Assembly (NCBI RefSeq): GCF_013344685.1
Contig: NZ_CP050137.1
Span: 4,209,001-4,273,000 of the forward strand
Direction: 5' to 3'
Source of the DNA: Sphingomonas sp. CL5.1
GTDB taxonomy: Bacteria; Pseudomonadota; Alphaproteobacteria; Sphingomonadales; Sphingomonadaceae
Length of the DNA stretch: 64,000 nt
In this document: positions 1-7,982 of the stretch, in pieces
Layout: each line of letters starts with the position of its first letter
Numbering within the stretch: the first letter of the stretch is position 1
Program-made: the position numbers and the translations under genes
Notes under the pieces: model-generated
Databases searched by the model: none
Seen by the model: only the letters and a program-made list of their open reading frames with translations
What the model was told of the DNA's origin: nothing

Positions 1-339
1 GGCGAAACCGGCCAGCATCGTCATCCCTGACCAGCCGATCACCGCCGTGCCGAGCAGCGTGCGGCGATTGAAGCGGTCCGCCGCGAATCCCATCGGGATG
101 ATCATGATGCTGTAGAGCGTCGCGAAGGCCGCGCCTTCCAGCAGGCTGATCTGCACGTCGCTGATCCCCAGCGAGGCGCGGATCGGATCGACCATCGAGC
201 GCATCATGTTGCGATCGACGAACGACAGCACGAACAGCAATGTCAGATAGGATAGCAGCAGCCACGGCCGCCTCCCGCGCGGATAGGCCGCCGCGTCCTT
301 GGCCGGGCCGTCATCGCCGGTCGCTACGCCATGCATCAT
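1..339 (-). CDS. MFS transporter, N-terminal part (cut by window edge)
   Basis: This is the first 113 codons of a major facilitator transporter; the rest lies left of the window. The start is an ATG at 339 (a second ATG follows directly), preceded by the RBS GGAGTGG. A charged cytoplasmic N-terminus is followed by a first membrane helix (WLLLSYLTLLFVLSF) and then FVDRNMMRSM, a stretch typical of aromatic-acid and hexuronate type MFS proteins. The segment PMGFAADRFNRRTLLG is the loop 2-3 signature (G-x-x-x-D-R-x-x-R). It lies downstream of a HpaR-like regulator and the aromatic catabolic genes on the same strand, and a perfect palindrome sits 63 bp before its start. Uptake of the aromatic substrate of the cluster is therefore the likely role, but that is inference from context. 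Confidence 0.85.
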   Translation of the reverse strand, partial: MMHGVATGDDGPAKDAAAYPRGRRPWLLLSYLTLLFVLSFVDRNMMRSMVDPIRASLGISDVQISLLEGAAFATLYSIMIIPMGFAADRFNRRTLLGTAVIGWSGMTMLAGFA

Positions 340-401
340 TCCACTCCTGCCTCGTCCCGCACATGAAACACGCACTGAACTGGATCGAAATACGCGACCA
401 A

Positions 402-418
402 GTATCGTAATACGATAC
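402..418. promoter_or_regulatory. Palindromic operator candidate upstream of the MFS gene
   Basis: The 17-base sequence GTATCGTA-A-TACGATAC is a perfect inverted repeat with 8-bp arms and a single central base, in the 187-bp gap between the MFS start (339) and the end of the MarR-type regulator gene (527). Length and symmetry fit a MarR/HpaR or similar winged-helix dimer site. Assignment to the adjacent regulator is inference. Confidence 0.55.
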
Positions 419-526
419 ATATCGCGCGAAGGCTGCGCAATCGGGAAAGCATTTCCGACGCTGTTTCCTTCGCGAAAAATGCGACGAAAAAGACGCGGGC
501 GAAACGACCGGGCGTTACCTCGCCCG

Positions 527-1018
527 TCAGCTGTCGTCGCGCGCCGCTTCGTCCTTTTCGAGCGCCACCAGCGCCGCGCGGAACGCCGCGAGTTCCTCCA
601 TCAGGCGGGCGAGGCGCTCCTTGCCGAACGCCTGGCGATAGCCTTCCACCAGCACGCGGGTATGCTCGGCCGTCCTGTCGACCAGCGCGCGACCCGCGTC
701 CGTGATCGCGATGATCGAGCGGCGCTTGTCCTGTGGATCGACCTCGCGCTCGATCAGCCCGCGCTCGCCCAGTTCCTTCAGGATGCGCGTCACGCTCGGG
801 CCGTGCAGCATCGCATTGGCGGCGAGCGCGGCGATGTCCAGCGGCCCCTCGTCGGTCAGCACGCGCAGCACGCGCCATTGCTGCTCGGTGACGTCGGCGG
901 CGCGCAGCTTCGGGCGGATCGGCGCCATCGTCGCCTCGCGCGCGGCGAGCAACAGGCCGGCGATGGAATGGCGATAGGGCGGCAGGCCCCTGATCTGGTC
1001 AGACATCGCCGCAGCCAT
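527..1018 (-). CDS. MarR-family regulator, HpaR-like
   Basis: A 163-residue winged-helix regulator. The segment around residues 18-60 (LLLAAREATMAPIRP, then VTEQQWRVLRVL) matches the start of HpaR, the repressor of homoprotocatechuate degradation in the MarR family. The recognition helix and wing follow (GPSVTRILKELGERGLIEREVDPQDKRR). Members bind palindromic operators as dimers and are released by the aromatic substrate or an early intermediate. Start ATG at 1018; an in-frame ATG at 1006 is the alternative. It lies 48 bp after the FAH-family gene on the same strand and before the MFS gene, so it probably controls this cluster. No hpa pathway genes are present, so the effector is unlikely to be homoprotocatechuate itself. 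Confidence 0.85.
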   Translation of the reverse strand: MAAAMSDQIRGLPPYRHSIAGLLLAAREATMAPIRPKLRAADVTEQQWRVLRVLTDEGPLDIAALAANAMLHGPSVTRILKELGERGLIEREVDPQDKRRSIIAITDAGRALVDRTAEHTRVLVEGYRQAFGKERLARLMEELAAFRAALVALEKDEAARDDS

Positions 1019-1066
1019 CGCACAAACCGGCCGCCCGGCAAATAGCCGGCGACACCCGCATCCCGC

Positions 1067-2041
1067 TCAGTTGCCGTGCCCCACCAGCCGGTTGCGCAGC
1101 ACGCCGATCCCTTCGATCTCCAGCTCCACCACGTCGCCGTCGTCGAGAAAGGTCAGGCTCTCATAGCCGCAGCCGTCGCCCACCGTGCCCATCGCGATCA
1201 GGTCGCCGGGATGCAGCGTCTCGTCCTGCGAGATATAGGCGATGGTGCCCGCGATCGAATGCTGCCCGCCGCCGGAGGTGGTGCGCACGCGCTCATCGCC
1301 GTTGACGCGCGCAATCATCGTCAACGCCTCCGGATCGGCGATCTCGTCGACGGTGACAATACAAGGCCCAATCGCATTGCCGGTGTCGAAATCCTTGCCC
1401 TTGGCCGGGCCGAAACGAAATTGCGTCTCGCGCGACTGGAGGTCGCGCGCGGAGAAGTCGTTGAAGATGGTGTAGCCGAAAACGGCGTCGAGCGCATTTT
1501 CCGGCGTCAGGTCGCGCGCGGGGCCGCCGATGACGACGGCCAGCTCCAGCTCGTAGTCCATCAGCTTCGCGGCGCGGGGGCGGATCACGTCCGCATCGGG
1601 GCCGACGACGCTCATCGGATTGCCCTTGTAATAGAGCGGCTGCTCGAACCACACCGGCGGAATCTCGAACAGGCCGGCGGCGCGGAACTTCTCCAGCGTC
1701 GCCTCCGGGTCAGGCGTCGCCCTTGCACGGAGCTGCATCGCGGCGGCGATCGCCTGCCGCACATGCTTCTCGTAATTGCCGCAGTCGCGAATTTGCGTCG
1801 GGCGGGGGAGCGGCGCGAGCAGCGTCACTTCGCCCAGCGCGATCGTCTCGCCGCCCGCCATCAGCCGCGCGATCCGCTCCAGCCCGGCGCGGCCGGCGGC
1901 GATCACCGCGAGCATGTCGCCAAGCACATCGCCGCCGCCGTCGCGCGCGGTGGCGGCGGCGATGTCGAACACGCGGTCGCCGCCGAGCAGCACGCCGGGG
2001 CGCGCCTGCCCCGCGCTATTGCGGAAAGTCACCAGCTTCAT
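1067..2041 (-). CDS. Fumarylacetoacetate hydrolase (FAH) family protein
   Basis: A 324-residue FAH-superfamily enzyme. The core motifs are visible: YELELAVVIGGPARDLTPE with metal-binding acidic residues, then AVFGYTIFNDFSARDLQ, then GPAKGKDFDTGNAIGPCIVTVDE, which is the usual active-site block. The family hydrolyses or decarboxylates C-C bonds in acylpyruvates and ring-cleavage products, using Mg2+ or Mn2+. The ATG overlaps the stop of the upstream flavin hydroxylase by 4 bp (ATGA at 2038-2041), so the two are translationally coupled. In this setting it probably acts on the product of the LigB-type dioxygenase. A second, divergent FAH-family gene lies at 4741-5706. The exact substrate cannot be read from the sequence. 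Confidence 0.88.
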   Translation of the reverse strand: MKLVTFRNSAGQARPGVLLGGDRVFDIAAATARDGGGDVLGDMLAVIAAGRAGLERIARLMAGGETIALGEVTLLAPLPRPTQIRDCGNYEKHVRQAIAAAMQLRARATPDPEATLEKFRAAGLFEIPPVWFEQPLYYKGNPMSVVGPDADVIRPRAAKLMDYELELAVVIGGPARDLTPENALDAVFGYTIFNDFSARDLQSRETQFRFGPAKGKDFDTGNAIGPCIVTVDEIADPEALTMIARVNGDERVRTTSGGGQHSIAGTIAYISQDETLHPGDLIAMGTVGDGCGYESLTFLDDGDVVELEIEGIGVLRNRLVGHGN

Positions 2042-3684
2042 CGGACGGCTCCACGCAATTGATCCACCAGCCCCGCCACGTCGCCGGGCAGCGCATCGCC
2101 GCGCCAGCCGACATGCAGGTCCGGGCGGGAGAGCAGCAGGTTGTGACGATAGACGCCGGTCCGCTCATCCGCCGCGACATCGATCACCGTCAGCGGCATC
2201 CCGACCGCCGCCGCCGCCCGCTCCAGCGGCAACACGTCGATCGCCGGATCGAAGCGCAACAACGTGTAATCCCGGCCGAAATCGTCATAGGCGGAATTGC
2301 CATTACGCCGCCAGAAATGCGGGGTGCGGCATCCGGGCACGGTCGATTGCTCGAACCCGGCCATCGAATAGCCCGGCTGCGCCTCCCCGTCGTAGGCGAT
2401 GATATGGGAATCGGGGTAGAAATAGCCGAAGTTCAGGCCCCCGCAGCAATATTGCTGGACGTTGAGCGCATAGACCTGCCGCCCCAGCGCCGTGCGCGCC
2501 GCCTCGCCCTCCGGCCCGTCCAGTTCCACCGCTTCCGGCACCGCGCGGCGATGCGCGATCGCGCTCAGCGCGTGGTTCATCGCGAAATGCGACACCTGCT
2601 CGGTGATCGGCAGCCGCTCCGCCTCATAAGCATCGAGCAGCCGCTCCCCACCCCAGCCGTCCAGCGTCGCGGCGAGCAGCCACGTCAGGTTCATCGCGTC
2701 GGCGATGCCAGCGTTCATGCCGAAGCCGGCATAGGGCACCCACAGGTGGGCGCTGTCGCCGCAGATGAAGATGCGCCGGTCGCGGAACCTGTCGGCGACG
2801 AGACGGCGGCCGATCCAGTCCTCCTTGCTGATGATCTCATAGTCGAAATCATCGCCCACGCCGAGGATGGCGCGGATCGAGGCGTCGCGGTCGATCGCGT
2901 CGAAATCCTCCTCATGCTCGTAGAGGTAGTTGTGGATCAGCCACGTCTCGCGCCCGTCGATCGCCACCGTGTTGCCGGAGCGGCGCGGGTTGAGCGACAG
3001 GTTCATCCAACCCGGACGCCCCCGCATCATCTCCAGCAGGCGCGGCGCGCGGATGTAGGTGGATTGCACGCGCTGCACCACCGCGTCGCCCGACAGCTTC
3101 GCGCCGATGATCGAGCGCACCCGCGAGCGGCCGCCGTCGCAGCCGACCAGATAGCGCGCGGCGAGCGTCTCGGTCGCGCCGCTCGGCAGGTCGCGCACCG
3201 TGACGGTGACGCCGTCCGCGTCCTGCGTCGCCTCGACCAGCTCGGTCTCGTTGCGGATCGCGATCAGCGGATTGGCCGCCGCCTCGGCGAAGATCAGCGG
3301 CTCCAGATAGATCTGGTTGATCCGGTGCGGCGGCTCCGGCGTCGGCCACCAGGTATCCGGCCCGGTGAAGTCGGTCCGGCGCTCGGCGCGCGCGGGGATC
3401 GGGATGCGCGTGATCTCATGCCCCTGCGTCACGCTGGTGCGATAGACGCAATCGTTGGGATAGTCCGCCGGCAGGCCGGCATCGCGCACAAGGTCCGCGA
3501 AGCCCAGCCGGCGAAACGCCTCCATCGTGCGCGCGGCGACATGGTTGCACTTCACGCTCGGCGGCTCGCCGGCCTTGCGCGTCTCGACGACCGTCGAGCG
3601 CACGCCGCGCCGCGCGAGGTCCAGCGCCACCACCAGCCCGACCGGGCCGGCGCCGCTGATGATAACCTGCGTATCGCCCGCCAT
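2038..3684 (-). CDS. FAD-dependent aromatic hydroxylase (PHBH/MhpA/TfdB-like)
   Basis: A 548-residue class A flavoprotein monooxygenase. The FAD fold starts at once with VIISGAGPVGLVVALDLARRG (GxGxxG near residue 10). The DG motif YLVGCDGGRSRVRSIIG sits near residue 170 and the GD motif RRIFICGDSAHLWVPYAGFG near residue 290. A C-terminal extension of about 150 residues resembles the thioredoxin-like tail of phenol and 3-(3-hydroxyphenyl)propionate hydroxylases. Such enzymes ortho-hydroxylate phenolic rings with NAD(P)H and O2 to give catechols ready for ring cleavage. The start chosen is the ATG at 3684, which overlaps the stop of the dioxygenase gene by one base (TGATG). The open frame continues further upstream but only as a shadow of that gene. 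Confidence 0.88.
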   Translation of the reverse strand: MAGDTQVIISGAGPVGLVVALDLARRGVRSTVVETRKAGEPPSVKCNHVAARTMEAFRRLGFADLVRDAGLPADYPNDCVYRTSVTQGHEITRIPIPARAERRTDFTGPDTWWPTPEPPHRINQIYLEPLIFAEAAANPLIAIRNETELVEATQDADGVTVTVRDLPSGATETLAARYLVGCDGGRSRVRSIIGAKLSGDAVVQRVQSTYIRAPRLLEMMRGRPGWMNLSLNPRRSGNTVAIDGRETWLIHNYLYEHEEDFDAIDRDASIRAILGVGDDFDYEIISKEDWIGRRLVADRFRDRRIFICGDSAHLWVPYAGFGMNAGIADAMNLTWLLAATLDGWGGERLLDAYEAERLPITEQVSHFAMNHALSAIAHRRAVPEAVELDGPEGEAARTALGRQVYALNVQQYCCGGLNFGYFYPDSHIIAYDGEAQPGYSMAGFEQSTVPGCRTPHFWRRNGNSAYDDFGRDYTLLRFDPAIDVLPLERAAAAVGMPLTVIDVAADERTGVYRHNLLLSRPDLHVGWRGDALPGDVAGLVDQLRGAVR

Positions 3685-4706
3685 CACTGCCACGCCACGA
3701 ACGCGCAGGACGATCCGGTGCCGCCCTCGGTGCGATAGAGCGTCTGGTATTCGACCTCGCGCATCTTCAGCCCCGCCTGGCGCATCGCCGCCGAGGTGGC
3801 GATCCAGCTCTTGCACTCCGACGTGCCGGCCATCAGCTCGTTCTGCGGGATGGCGCAGAGCGCCGCCTCGTCGTCGCTGGCGAGCGCGTCGAGGAAGCGG
3901 CGATCCCATTCCGGGTCGACCACGAAATGTGTCAGGCCCCCGGTGGTGAGCACCGCGACGCGCGCGTCGCTGTCCCACGCCTCGATCGCGCGGGCGACCG
4001 CGCCGCCGAACCGGTAGCAGCGCGCGGCGGACGGGCTGTTGTCGTAATACCAGCAATTCACGTCCACCGGCACGTTCGGCTTCACGCAATCGCGCATCAC
4101 GTTCTTGTAGAGGAAGCCGTAGGCGTGCGGCAGGCCGTACATCAGCGACTTCTCGTTCCGCACGGTCGGCTTCTCATGGCACAAGGTCACGTCGAACGAG
4201 CCCTCGCGCACCAGATGCCGCGCGATATGCCGGCCGAAGGCGCGGTCGCCGGGGAAGGCGACGCGCTCGTCGGGCAGATGGCCGTGGTCCGACAGCTCGA
4301 TGCCGATCGGCAGCCGCGCATTCTGCTCGGCGGTGCGCGGCAGGTTGGGCAATTCGTCGGCGGCGATCACGGCGAAGGCCGGCACGATATCCGAGAAGAA
4401 TTCGTGCTGGTCGTTGCCGATCATCACCACGACGTCGGGGTCCGCCTCGCGGAACAGCGCGTGGAGCTGGTCCATCGCCGCGAACGACGCCTCCAGCGCG
4501 GCGCGGCGCGTGTCGATCGCCAGCCGCTCGCCGATCTTCTCATGCGCGCGCGCCGCCTCAAGCTCCGCATAGGGCAGCTTCTTGCCGTGGAACCACAGGG
4601 GCACGCCGTCCTTGCGGTCACGATCGCCGCGAAGATCCCAGTCCTCCGCCATGGTGTGAAGCTGCGGCGTATGCGCGCAGCCGATTCCGAGCACTATCCG
4701 GGCCAT
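3684..4706 (-). CDS. LigB-type extradiol ring-cleavage dioxygenase
   Basis: A 340-residue class III extradiol dioxygenase of the LigB superfamily. The N-terminal GIGCAHTPQLH carries the first iron-ligand histidine. VVVMIGNDQHEFF is the conserved N-D-x-H motif, and VAVLTTGGLTHFVVDPEWDRRFLDAL holds the later conserved His and acidic residues. Related enzymes open protocatechuate, gallate or 3-O-methylgallate. The RBS GGAGG lies 5 bases before the ATG at 4706. The gene sits between a flavin hydroxylase and an FAH-family hydrolase and is the ring-opening step of the cluster. The C-terminal third differs from LigB proper, so I would not name the substrate. Confidence 0.87.
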   Translation of the reverse strand: MARIVLGIGCAHTPQLHTMAEDWDLRGDRDRKDGVPLWFHGKKLPYAELEAARAHEKIGERLAIDTRRAALEASFAAMDQLHALFREADPDVVVMIGNDQHEFFSDIVPAFAVIAADELPNLPRTAEQNARLPIGIELSDHGHLPDERVAFPGDRAFGRHIARHLVREGSFDVTLCHEKPTVRNEKSLMYGLPHAYGFLYKNVMRDCVKPNVPVDVNCWYYDNSPSAARCYRFGGAVARAIEAWDSDARVAVLTTGGLTHFVVDPEWDRRFLDALASDDEAALCAIPQNELMAGTSECKSWIATSAAMRQAGLKMREVEYQTLYRTEGGTGSSCAFVAWQ

Positions 4707-4740
4707 AAATCCTCCGCGCGCAGGTGCTTACCGGGTCGGC

Positions 4741-5706
4741 TCAGGCGCCGACCGAGATGCGGTTGGTGAGCTTGCCCAGCCCGTCGATCTCCACGTCGGT
4801 CAGCTTGCCGTCATAGAGGTTGAGGTAGGTGCCGATATTGCCGCGCGGGTGCTTCTCGGTGCCCTTGGAGGCGGTGCCGGTGTGCAGGCAGTCGCCCACC
4901 TCCATCGTGAACCACTTGCTCGCCTCGGAGATGACGCGCTCGACCGGGAAGAAATAGTTCGCGGTGCTGTCGTCGGCATAGCATTCGCCGTCGATATAGC
5001 CGCGCACGCGCAGCGCGTTGGGGTTGGGAATCTCGTCCTTGGTGGTGAGCCACGGCCCCATCGCCGCGAAGGTGTCGGCGCCCTTCGACTTGCTGTGATA
5101 GATGAACAGCAGATAGGTGTCCTCGCCGCCCTCGAACTTCGGGCGCCACGCCAGATGGTGCGGCTTGATGACTTCCGGGCGCTGCTTCAGCGCGATCGAA
5201 TCCTGCGAGAATTTCACGCCGCTCGCGGTGACGTCGTTGGTCAGCGTATAGCCGAACACGTAATCCAGCGCCTTTTCGGGCGGCACGTTCTTCGCGTTCC
5301 TGCCGAACACGATCACCGGCTCCGGCTCGGGGATCGACTGGCCGTGATCCTTGAGCAGCTCGATCGGCTTGTTGTGGCCGGTCAACGCCGAGCGGCCCTT
5401 GGTGAAGAACATCGGCGCGGTCATCGGCTTGACCGCATATTGGTTGAGGTTGTTGTTGTTGACCGCGCAGCCGAGGATCTTCGACGGGCGCGGGTTGGGC
5501 GCCATCCAGTCGGCGTCGGCGAGGTCGATGACCGGCAGGCGGCTGGCGCGCGCGGCGTCGATCGCGGCGGCGGCGGCGTCCAGACCGGCGTTGCCGGCCT
5601 CGATCAGATCCTCCATCCACGGGAAATCGAGCGCGACCGCCTTGTCGTCCGCGACGCGCGCGATCACGGTCGGCTTGCCGTTGATCCTGATGGTGCCCAG
5701 CTTCAT
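4741..5706 (-). CDS. Second FAH-family hydrolase/isomerase, divergent type
   Basis: A 321-residue FAH-fold protein, clearly different from the one at 1067-2041. The C-terminal catalytic domain is recognisable from PEPVIVFGRNAKNVPPEKALDYVFGYTLTNDVTASG and from EVGDCLHTGTASKG. The Asn-rich stretch CAVNNNNLNQYAVK near residue 85 replaces the usual W-NY motif. The ATG at 5706 has RBS AGGAGAG 5-6 bases upstream. It is flanked by the Rieske oxygenase and the LigB-type dioxygenase on the same strand, consistent with a ring-fission product hydrolase, hydratase or isomerase. The presence of two dissimilar FAH proteins suggests two successive steps or two substrates. Confidence 0.82.
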   Translation of the reverse strand: MKLGTIRINGKPTVIARVADDKAVALDFPWMEDLIEAGNAGLDAAAAAIDAARASRLPVIDLADADWMAPNPRPSKILGCAVNNNNLNQYAVKPMTAPMFFTKGRSALTGHNKPIELLKDHGQSIPEPEPVIVFGRNAKNVPPEKALDYVFGYTLTNDVTASGVKFSQDSIALKQRPEVIKPHHLAWRPKFEGGEDTYLLFIYHSKSKGADTFAAMGPWLTTKDEIPNPNALRVRGYIDGECYADDSTANYFFPVERVISEASKWFTMEVGDCLHTGTASKGTEKHPRGNIGTYLNLYDGKLTDVEIDGLGKLTNRISVGA

Positions 5707-5736
5707 GTTGCTCTCCTGTGCCTGCCGCGGGGGCGG

Positions 5737-7020
5737 TCAGATGGTGTGTTCGGCGTCGGGTGCGATCATCCCCATCGCCACCTGGAACTCGCGCTTGATC
5801 TCTTCGGGTTGCCCTACCTGATGCGGGTAGTGCGGCTGGTTGAAGCGGTAGGCGAGCTTGCGGCCCAGCTCCCAACTTTCCTCCAGCGTCATCGAGGTGG
5901 TGAATATCTCACGGTGCTTGATCGGCAGCTCGACGCATTCGTTGCGCGCCGGATCGCGGACCAGGCCCTTGGGATCGCGACCCTCGGCCACCGCCTTCAT
6001 ATTCTCGTCGAAGGCGCGGCGGAGCATGATGATGCCGAGATCGCTCTGCCCGAGGTGCTCCTCGGTGCGGTCGGCGATCGCGCCCTGCCCGGCCCAGGCG
6101 ACGATGTCCTGGTTGAGCACATGGCTGGTGATCCACTCGCCGCGTTCGTCCTTCACCGGCCCGTGCCAGTAAGGTACGCGCTGCTGGACATAAGGCTCCT
6201 GCCCCACGGGCACGCGATGGAACATCCAGGTGATGCTCAGCGTGTTCTCGTCATCCACCGGCACGCGCCATTCGATATGGTCGCCGAGGAAGAAGGCGTT
6301 GGGCCAAAGCGCGGTGGAGCCGACCGTCCAGTGCTGGCTGTCCTTGTCGGTATCCTCGCGGACGCGGCGGTAGATATGGCCGAACTCGAACTCGTCGAAC
6401 TTCAGCTCCAGATGCTTCGGCCCGTAGCTGCCGTCGCCCGACAGGCGCGACGTCCAGTTGCGGTGCATCCATTCGAAATGGACCGGATCGAGGCTGTTCT
6501 CCTGGCACTGGAACCAGTTGCACGGCACATCGGCATAGACGACCTGCCGGAAGCCGTTTTCCCAGGTGAACGGCTCCCAGTTCGGCACCAGCGGCGCCGG
6601 GTCCGGCCCCATATAGGCCCATAGCATCCCGGCCTTCTCCTCGACCGGATAGGCCTTGGTGCGGATCTTGTCACGAAAGCGCGCCTTGGGGTTGGCGATG
6701 TCCTCGTAAGGCTGCTCGAGGCACTGGCCGCTCGCCCCGAAGCACCAGCCGTGGTAGCTGCACCGCAGGCCGTCTTCCTCGATGATGCCGAACGCCATGT
6801 CGGCGCGGCGATGCGGGCACTGGCGGTCGATCAGGCCATAGCTGCCGTCGCCCGCGCGGAACGCCACCAGCGATTCGCCCAGCAGCCTGACCGGCTTGAT
6901 CCCGAGATCGTCGATCTCGGCGGCGGCGGCGAAGGGATGCCAGTAGCGGCGCAGCAATTCCCCCATCGGCGTTCCAGGGCCGACGCGCGTCAGGCGCTCA
7001 TTCTGTGCCGGACTGGCCAT
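5737..7020 (-). CDS. Rieske aromatic ring-hydroxylating oxygenase, catalytic subunit
   Basis: A 427-residue Rieske non-heme iron oxygenase. The [2Fe-2S] ligands appear as CPHRRADM near residue 65 and CSYHGW near residue 85. The mononuclear iron site is NSLDPVHFEWMH (D-x2-H-x4-H). Architecture and length match phthalate 4,5-dioxygenase and vanillate demethylase type alpha subunits. Start ATG at 7020 with GGAGGA just upstream; an in-frame TTG at 7035 would extend it by five residues. It would hydroxylate or O-demethylate the initial aromatic substrate. No ferredoxin or reductase gene is in the window, so electrons must come from partners encoded elsewhere. It is the first gene of the minus-strand operon and faces the IclR regulator. 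Confidence 0.9.
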   Translation of the reverse strand: MASPAQNERLTRVGPGTPMGELLRRYWHPFAAAAEIDDLGIKPVRLLGESLVAFRAGDGSYGLIDRQCPHRRADMAFGIIEEDGLRCSYHGWCFGASGQCLEQPYEDIANPKARFRDKIRTKAYPVEEKAGMLWAYMGPDPAPLVPNWEPFTWENGFRQVVYADVPCNWFQCQENSLDPVHFEWMHRNWTSRLSGDGSYGPKHLELKFDEFEFGHIYRRVREDTDKDSQHWTVGSTALWPNAFFLGDHIEWRVPVDDENTLSITWMFHRVPVGQEPYVQQRVPYWHGPVKDERGEWITSHVLNQDIVAWAGQGAIADRTEEHLGQSDLGIIMLRRAFDENMKAVAEGRDPKGLVRDPARNECVELPIKHREIFTTSMTLEESWELGRKLAYRFNQPHYPHQVGQPEEIKREFQVAMGMIAPDAEHTI

Positions 7021-7062
7021 CTTCCTCCTCCCCAAAAGCCGGTTGAATCGTCCCGCTCCGGC

Positions 7063-7120
7063 TATCGATCAGTATCGACATGCGCAACACGATGATCTAT
7101 TTGTTGCACATGTCGCAACA
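7063..7120. promoter_or_regulatory. Divergent promoter/operator region between Rieske and IclR genes
   Basis: The space between the divergent starts holds TATCGA at 7063-7068 repeated at 7073-7078, exactly 10 bp apart (one helical turn). An inverted repeat TGTTGC-N7-GCAACA lies at 7102-7120. The inverted repeat spans an in-frame ATG of the regulator (7110), as expected for an autoregulatory IclR site if translation starts there. Binding is inferred, not shown. Confidence 0.4.
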
Positions 7121-7946
7121 GGATTTGTCCGCGAGCAAAGACCGCGATCCGCGCCGGCAAGCGCCGACCGCCGGGCTGGGCAAGATCGAGGCGGTGGCGA
7201 CCGCCACGGCGATCATCGACTTCCTCGCCGAGCGCGGCCGCAAGGTTTCGGTGCAGGACGTCGCGACCATGCTGGGCATCACCAAGTCGCGCGCCTCGCG
7301 CCATCTCGCCAACCTGGAGCAGCTCGGGCTGGTCGGGCGGCAGGGAAGCCGGGGCTATGAGCTTGGCTGGCGGCTGGTGCGCTGGGGGCATATCGCGGCG
7401 GGGCGGCTCGATCTCATCACCCTGCTCGACGAATATCTCGTCGCGTTCGCGCGCGAGGCCGGGCTGACGGTGCTGCTATGCACCGATGCCGGCGGCGACG
7501 CGGTGGTGGTGCGATCGATCCCCGCGCCGCAGGCGATCCATATCGACGTGAAGCCGGGGCTGGTGCTGACCCTGCCGCACTCCCCCTCCGCGCGGATCGC
7601 CTTCGCCTTCCAGTCGCGCGAGCGGCGCGAGAAATTGCTCGGCCACCTCTGCGCCCGCGAGACCGATTTCCGCATCGCCGACCGGCAGGAGTTCATGCGG
7701 CAGATCGCCGATATCCAGCAGCATTACGTCTGCTGGACGCGCGACAAGTTCAACCTCGGCCACGGCGCGGTCGCCGCGCCGGTGTTCGATCAGGACGAGG
7801 AATTGCGCGCGGTGGTGACGGTGATGATCCCCAGTTCCGAACTGGGCGAGCACGGCCCGCCGCGCCGGCTGATCGAGGCGCTGCTGCGCTGCTGCGCCTC
7901 ATGCTCGCAGCGGCTCAACTCGCGTCTCCATTTTCCGGCGGGGTGA
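7080..7946 (+). CDS. IclR-family transcriptional regulator
   Basis: An IclR-type regulator of up to 288 residues. The winged helix spans about residues 35-95 (AIIDFLAERG, then VQDVATMLGITKSRASRHLANLEQLGLV). The effector-binding domain follows, with AREAGLTVLLCTDAGG and the late GAVAAPVFDQDEELRAVVTVMIPSSE. IclR proteins typically govern aromatic catabolic operons as repressors or activators. It is transcribed divergently from the Rieske gene across about 60 bp. Three in-frame ATGs (7080, 7092, 7110) are possible starts and none has a clear Shine-Dalgarno. The last would place the inverted repeat at 7102-7120 over the start codon. Confidence 0.88.
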   Translation: MRNTMIYLLHMSQQDLSASKDRDPRRQAPTAGLGKIEAVATATAIIDFLAERGRKVSVQDVATMLGITKSRASRHLANLEQLGLVGRQGSRGYELGWRLVRWGHIAAGRLDLITLLDEYLVAFAREAGLTVLLCTDAGGDAVVVRSIPAPQAIHIDVKPGLVLTLPHSPSARIAFAFQSRERREKLLGHLCARETDFRIADRQEFMRQIADIQQHYVCWTRDKFNLGHGAVAAPVFDQDEELRAVVTVMIPSSELGEHGPPRRLIEALLRCCASCSQRLNSRLHFPAG

Positions 7947-7982
7947 ATCGGGCGGGCGCCGCCGCGCCCGGCCGGCGAGGAC

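Noticed and set aside
1723..3738. A 671-codon plus-strand open frame over the FAH and flavin hydroxylase genes
   Set aside because: Antisense shadow with low-complexity Arg/Ala composition, while the minus strand has complete FAH and PHBH-type motifs and coupled starts and stops.
527..7020. Homoprotocatechuate (hpa) pathway, because of the HpaR-like regulator
   Set aside because: HpaB/C, HpaE, HpaF, HpaH and HpaI equivalents are absent and a Rieske oxygenase is present, so only the regulator family fits.
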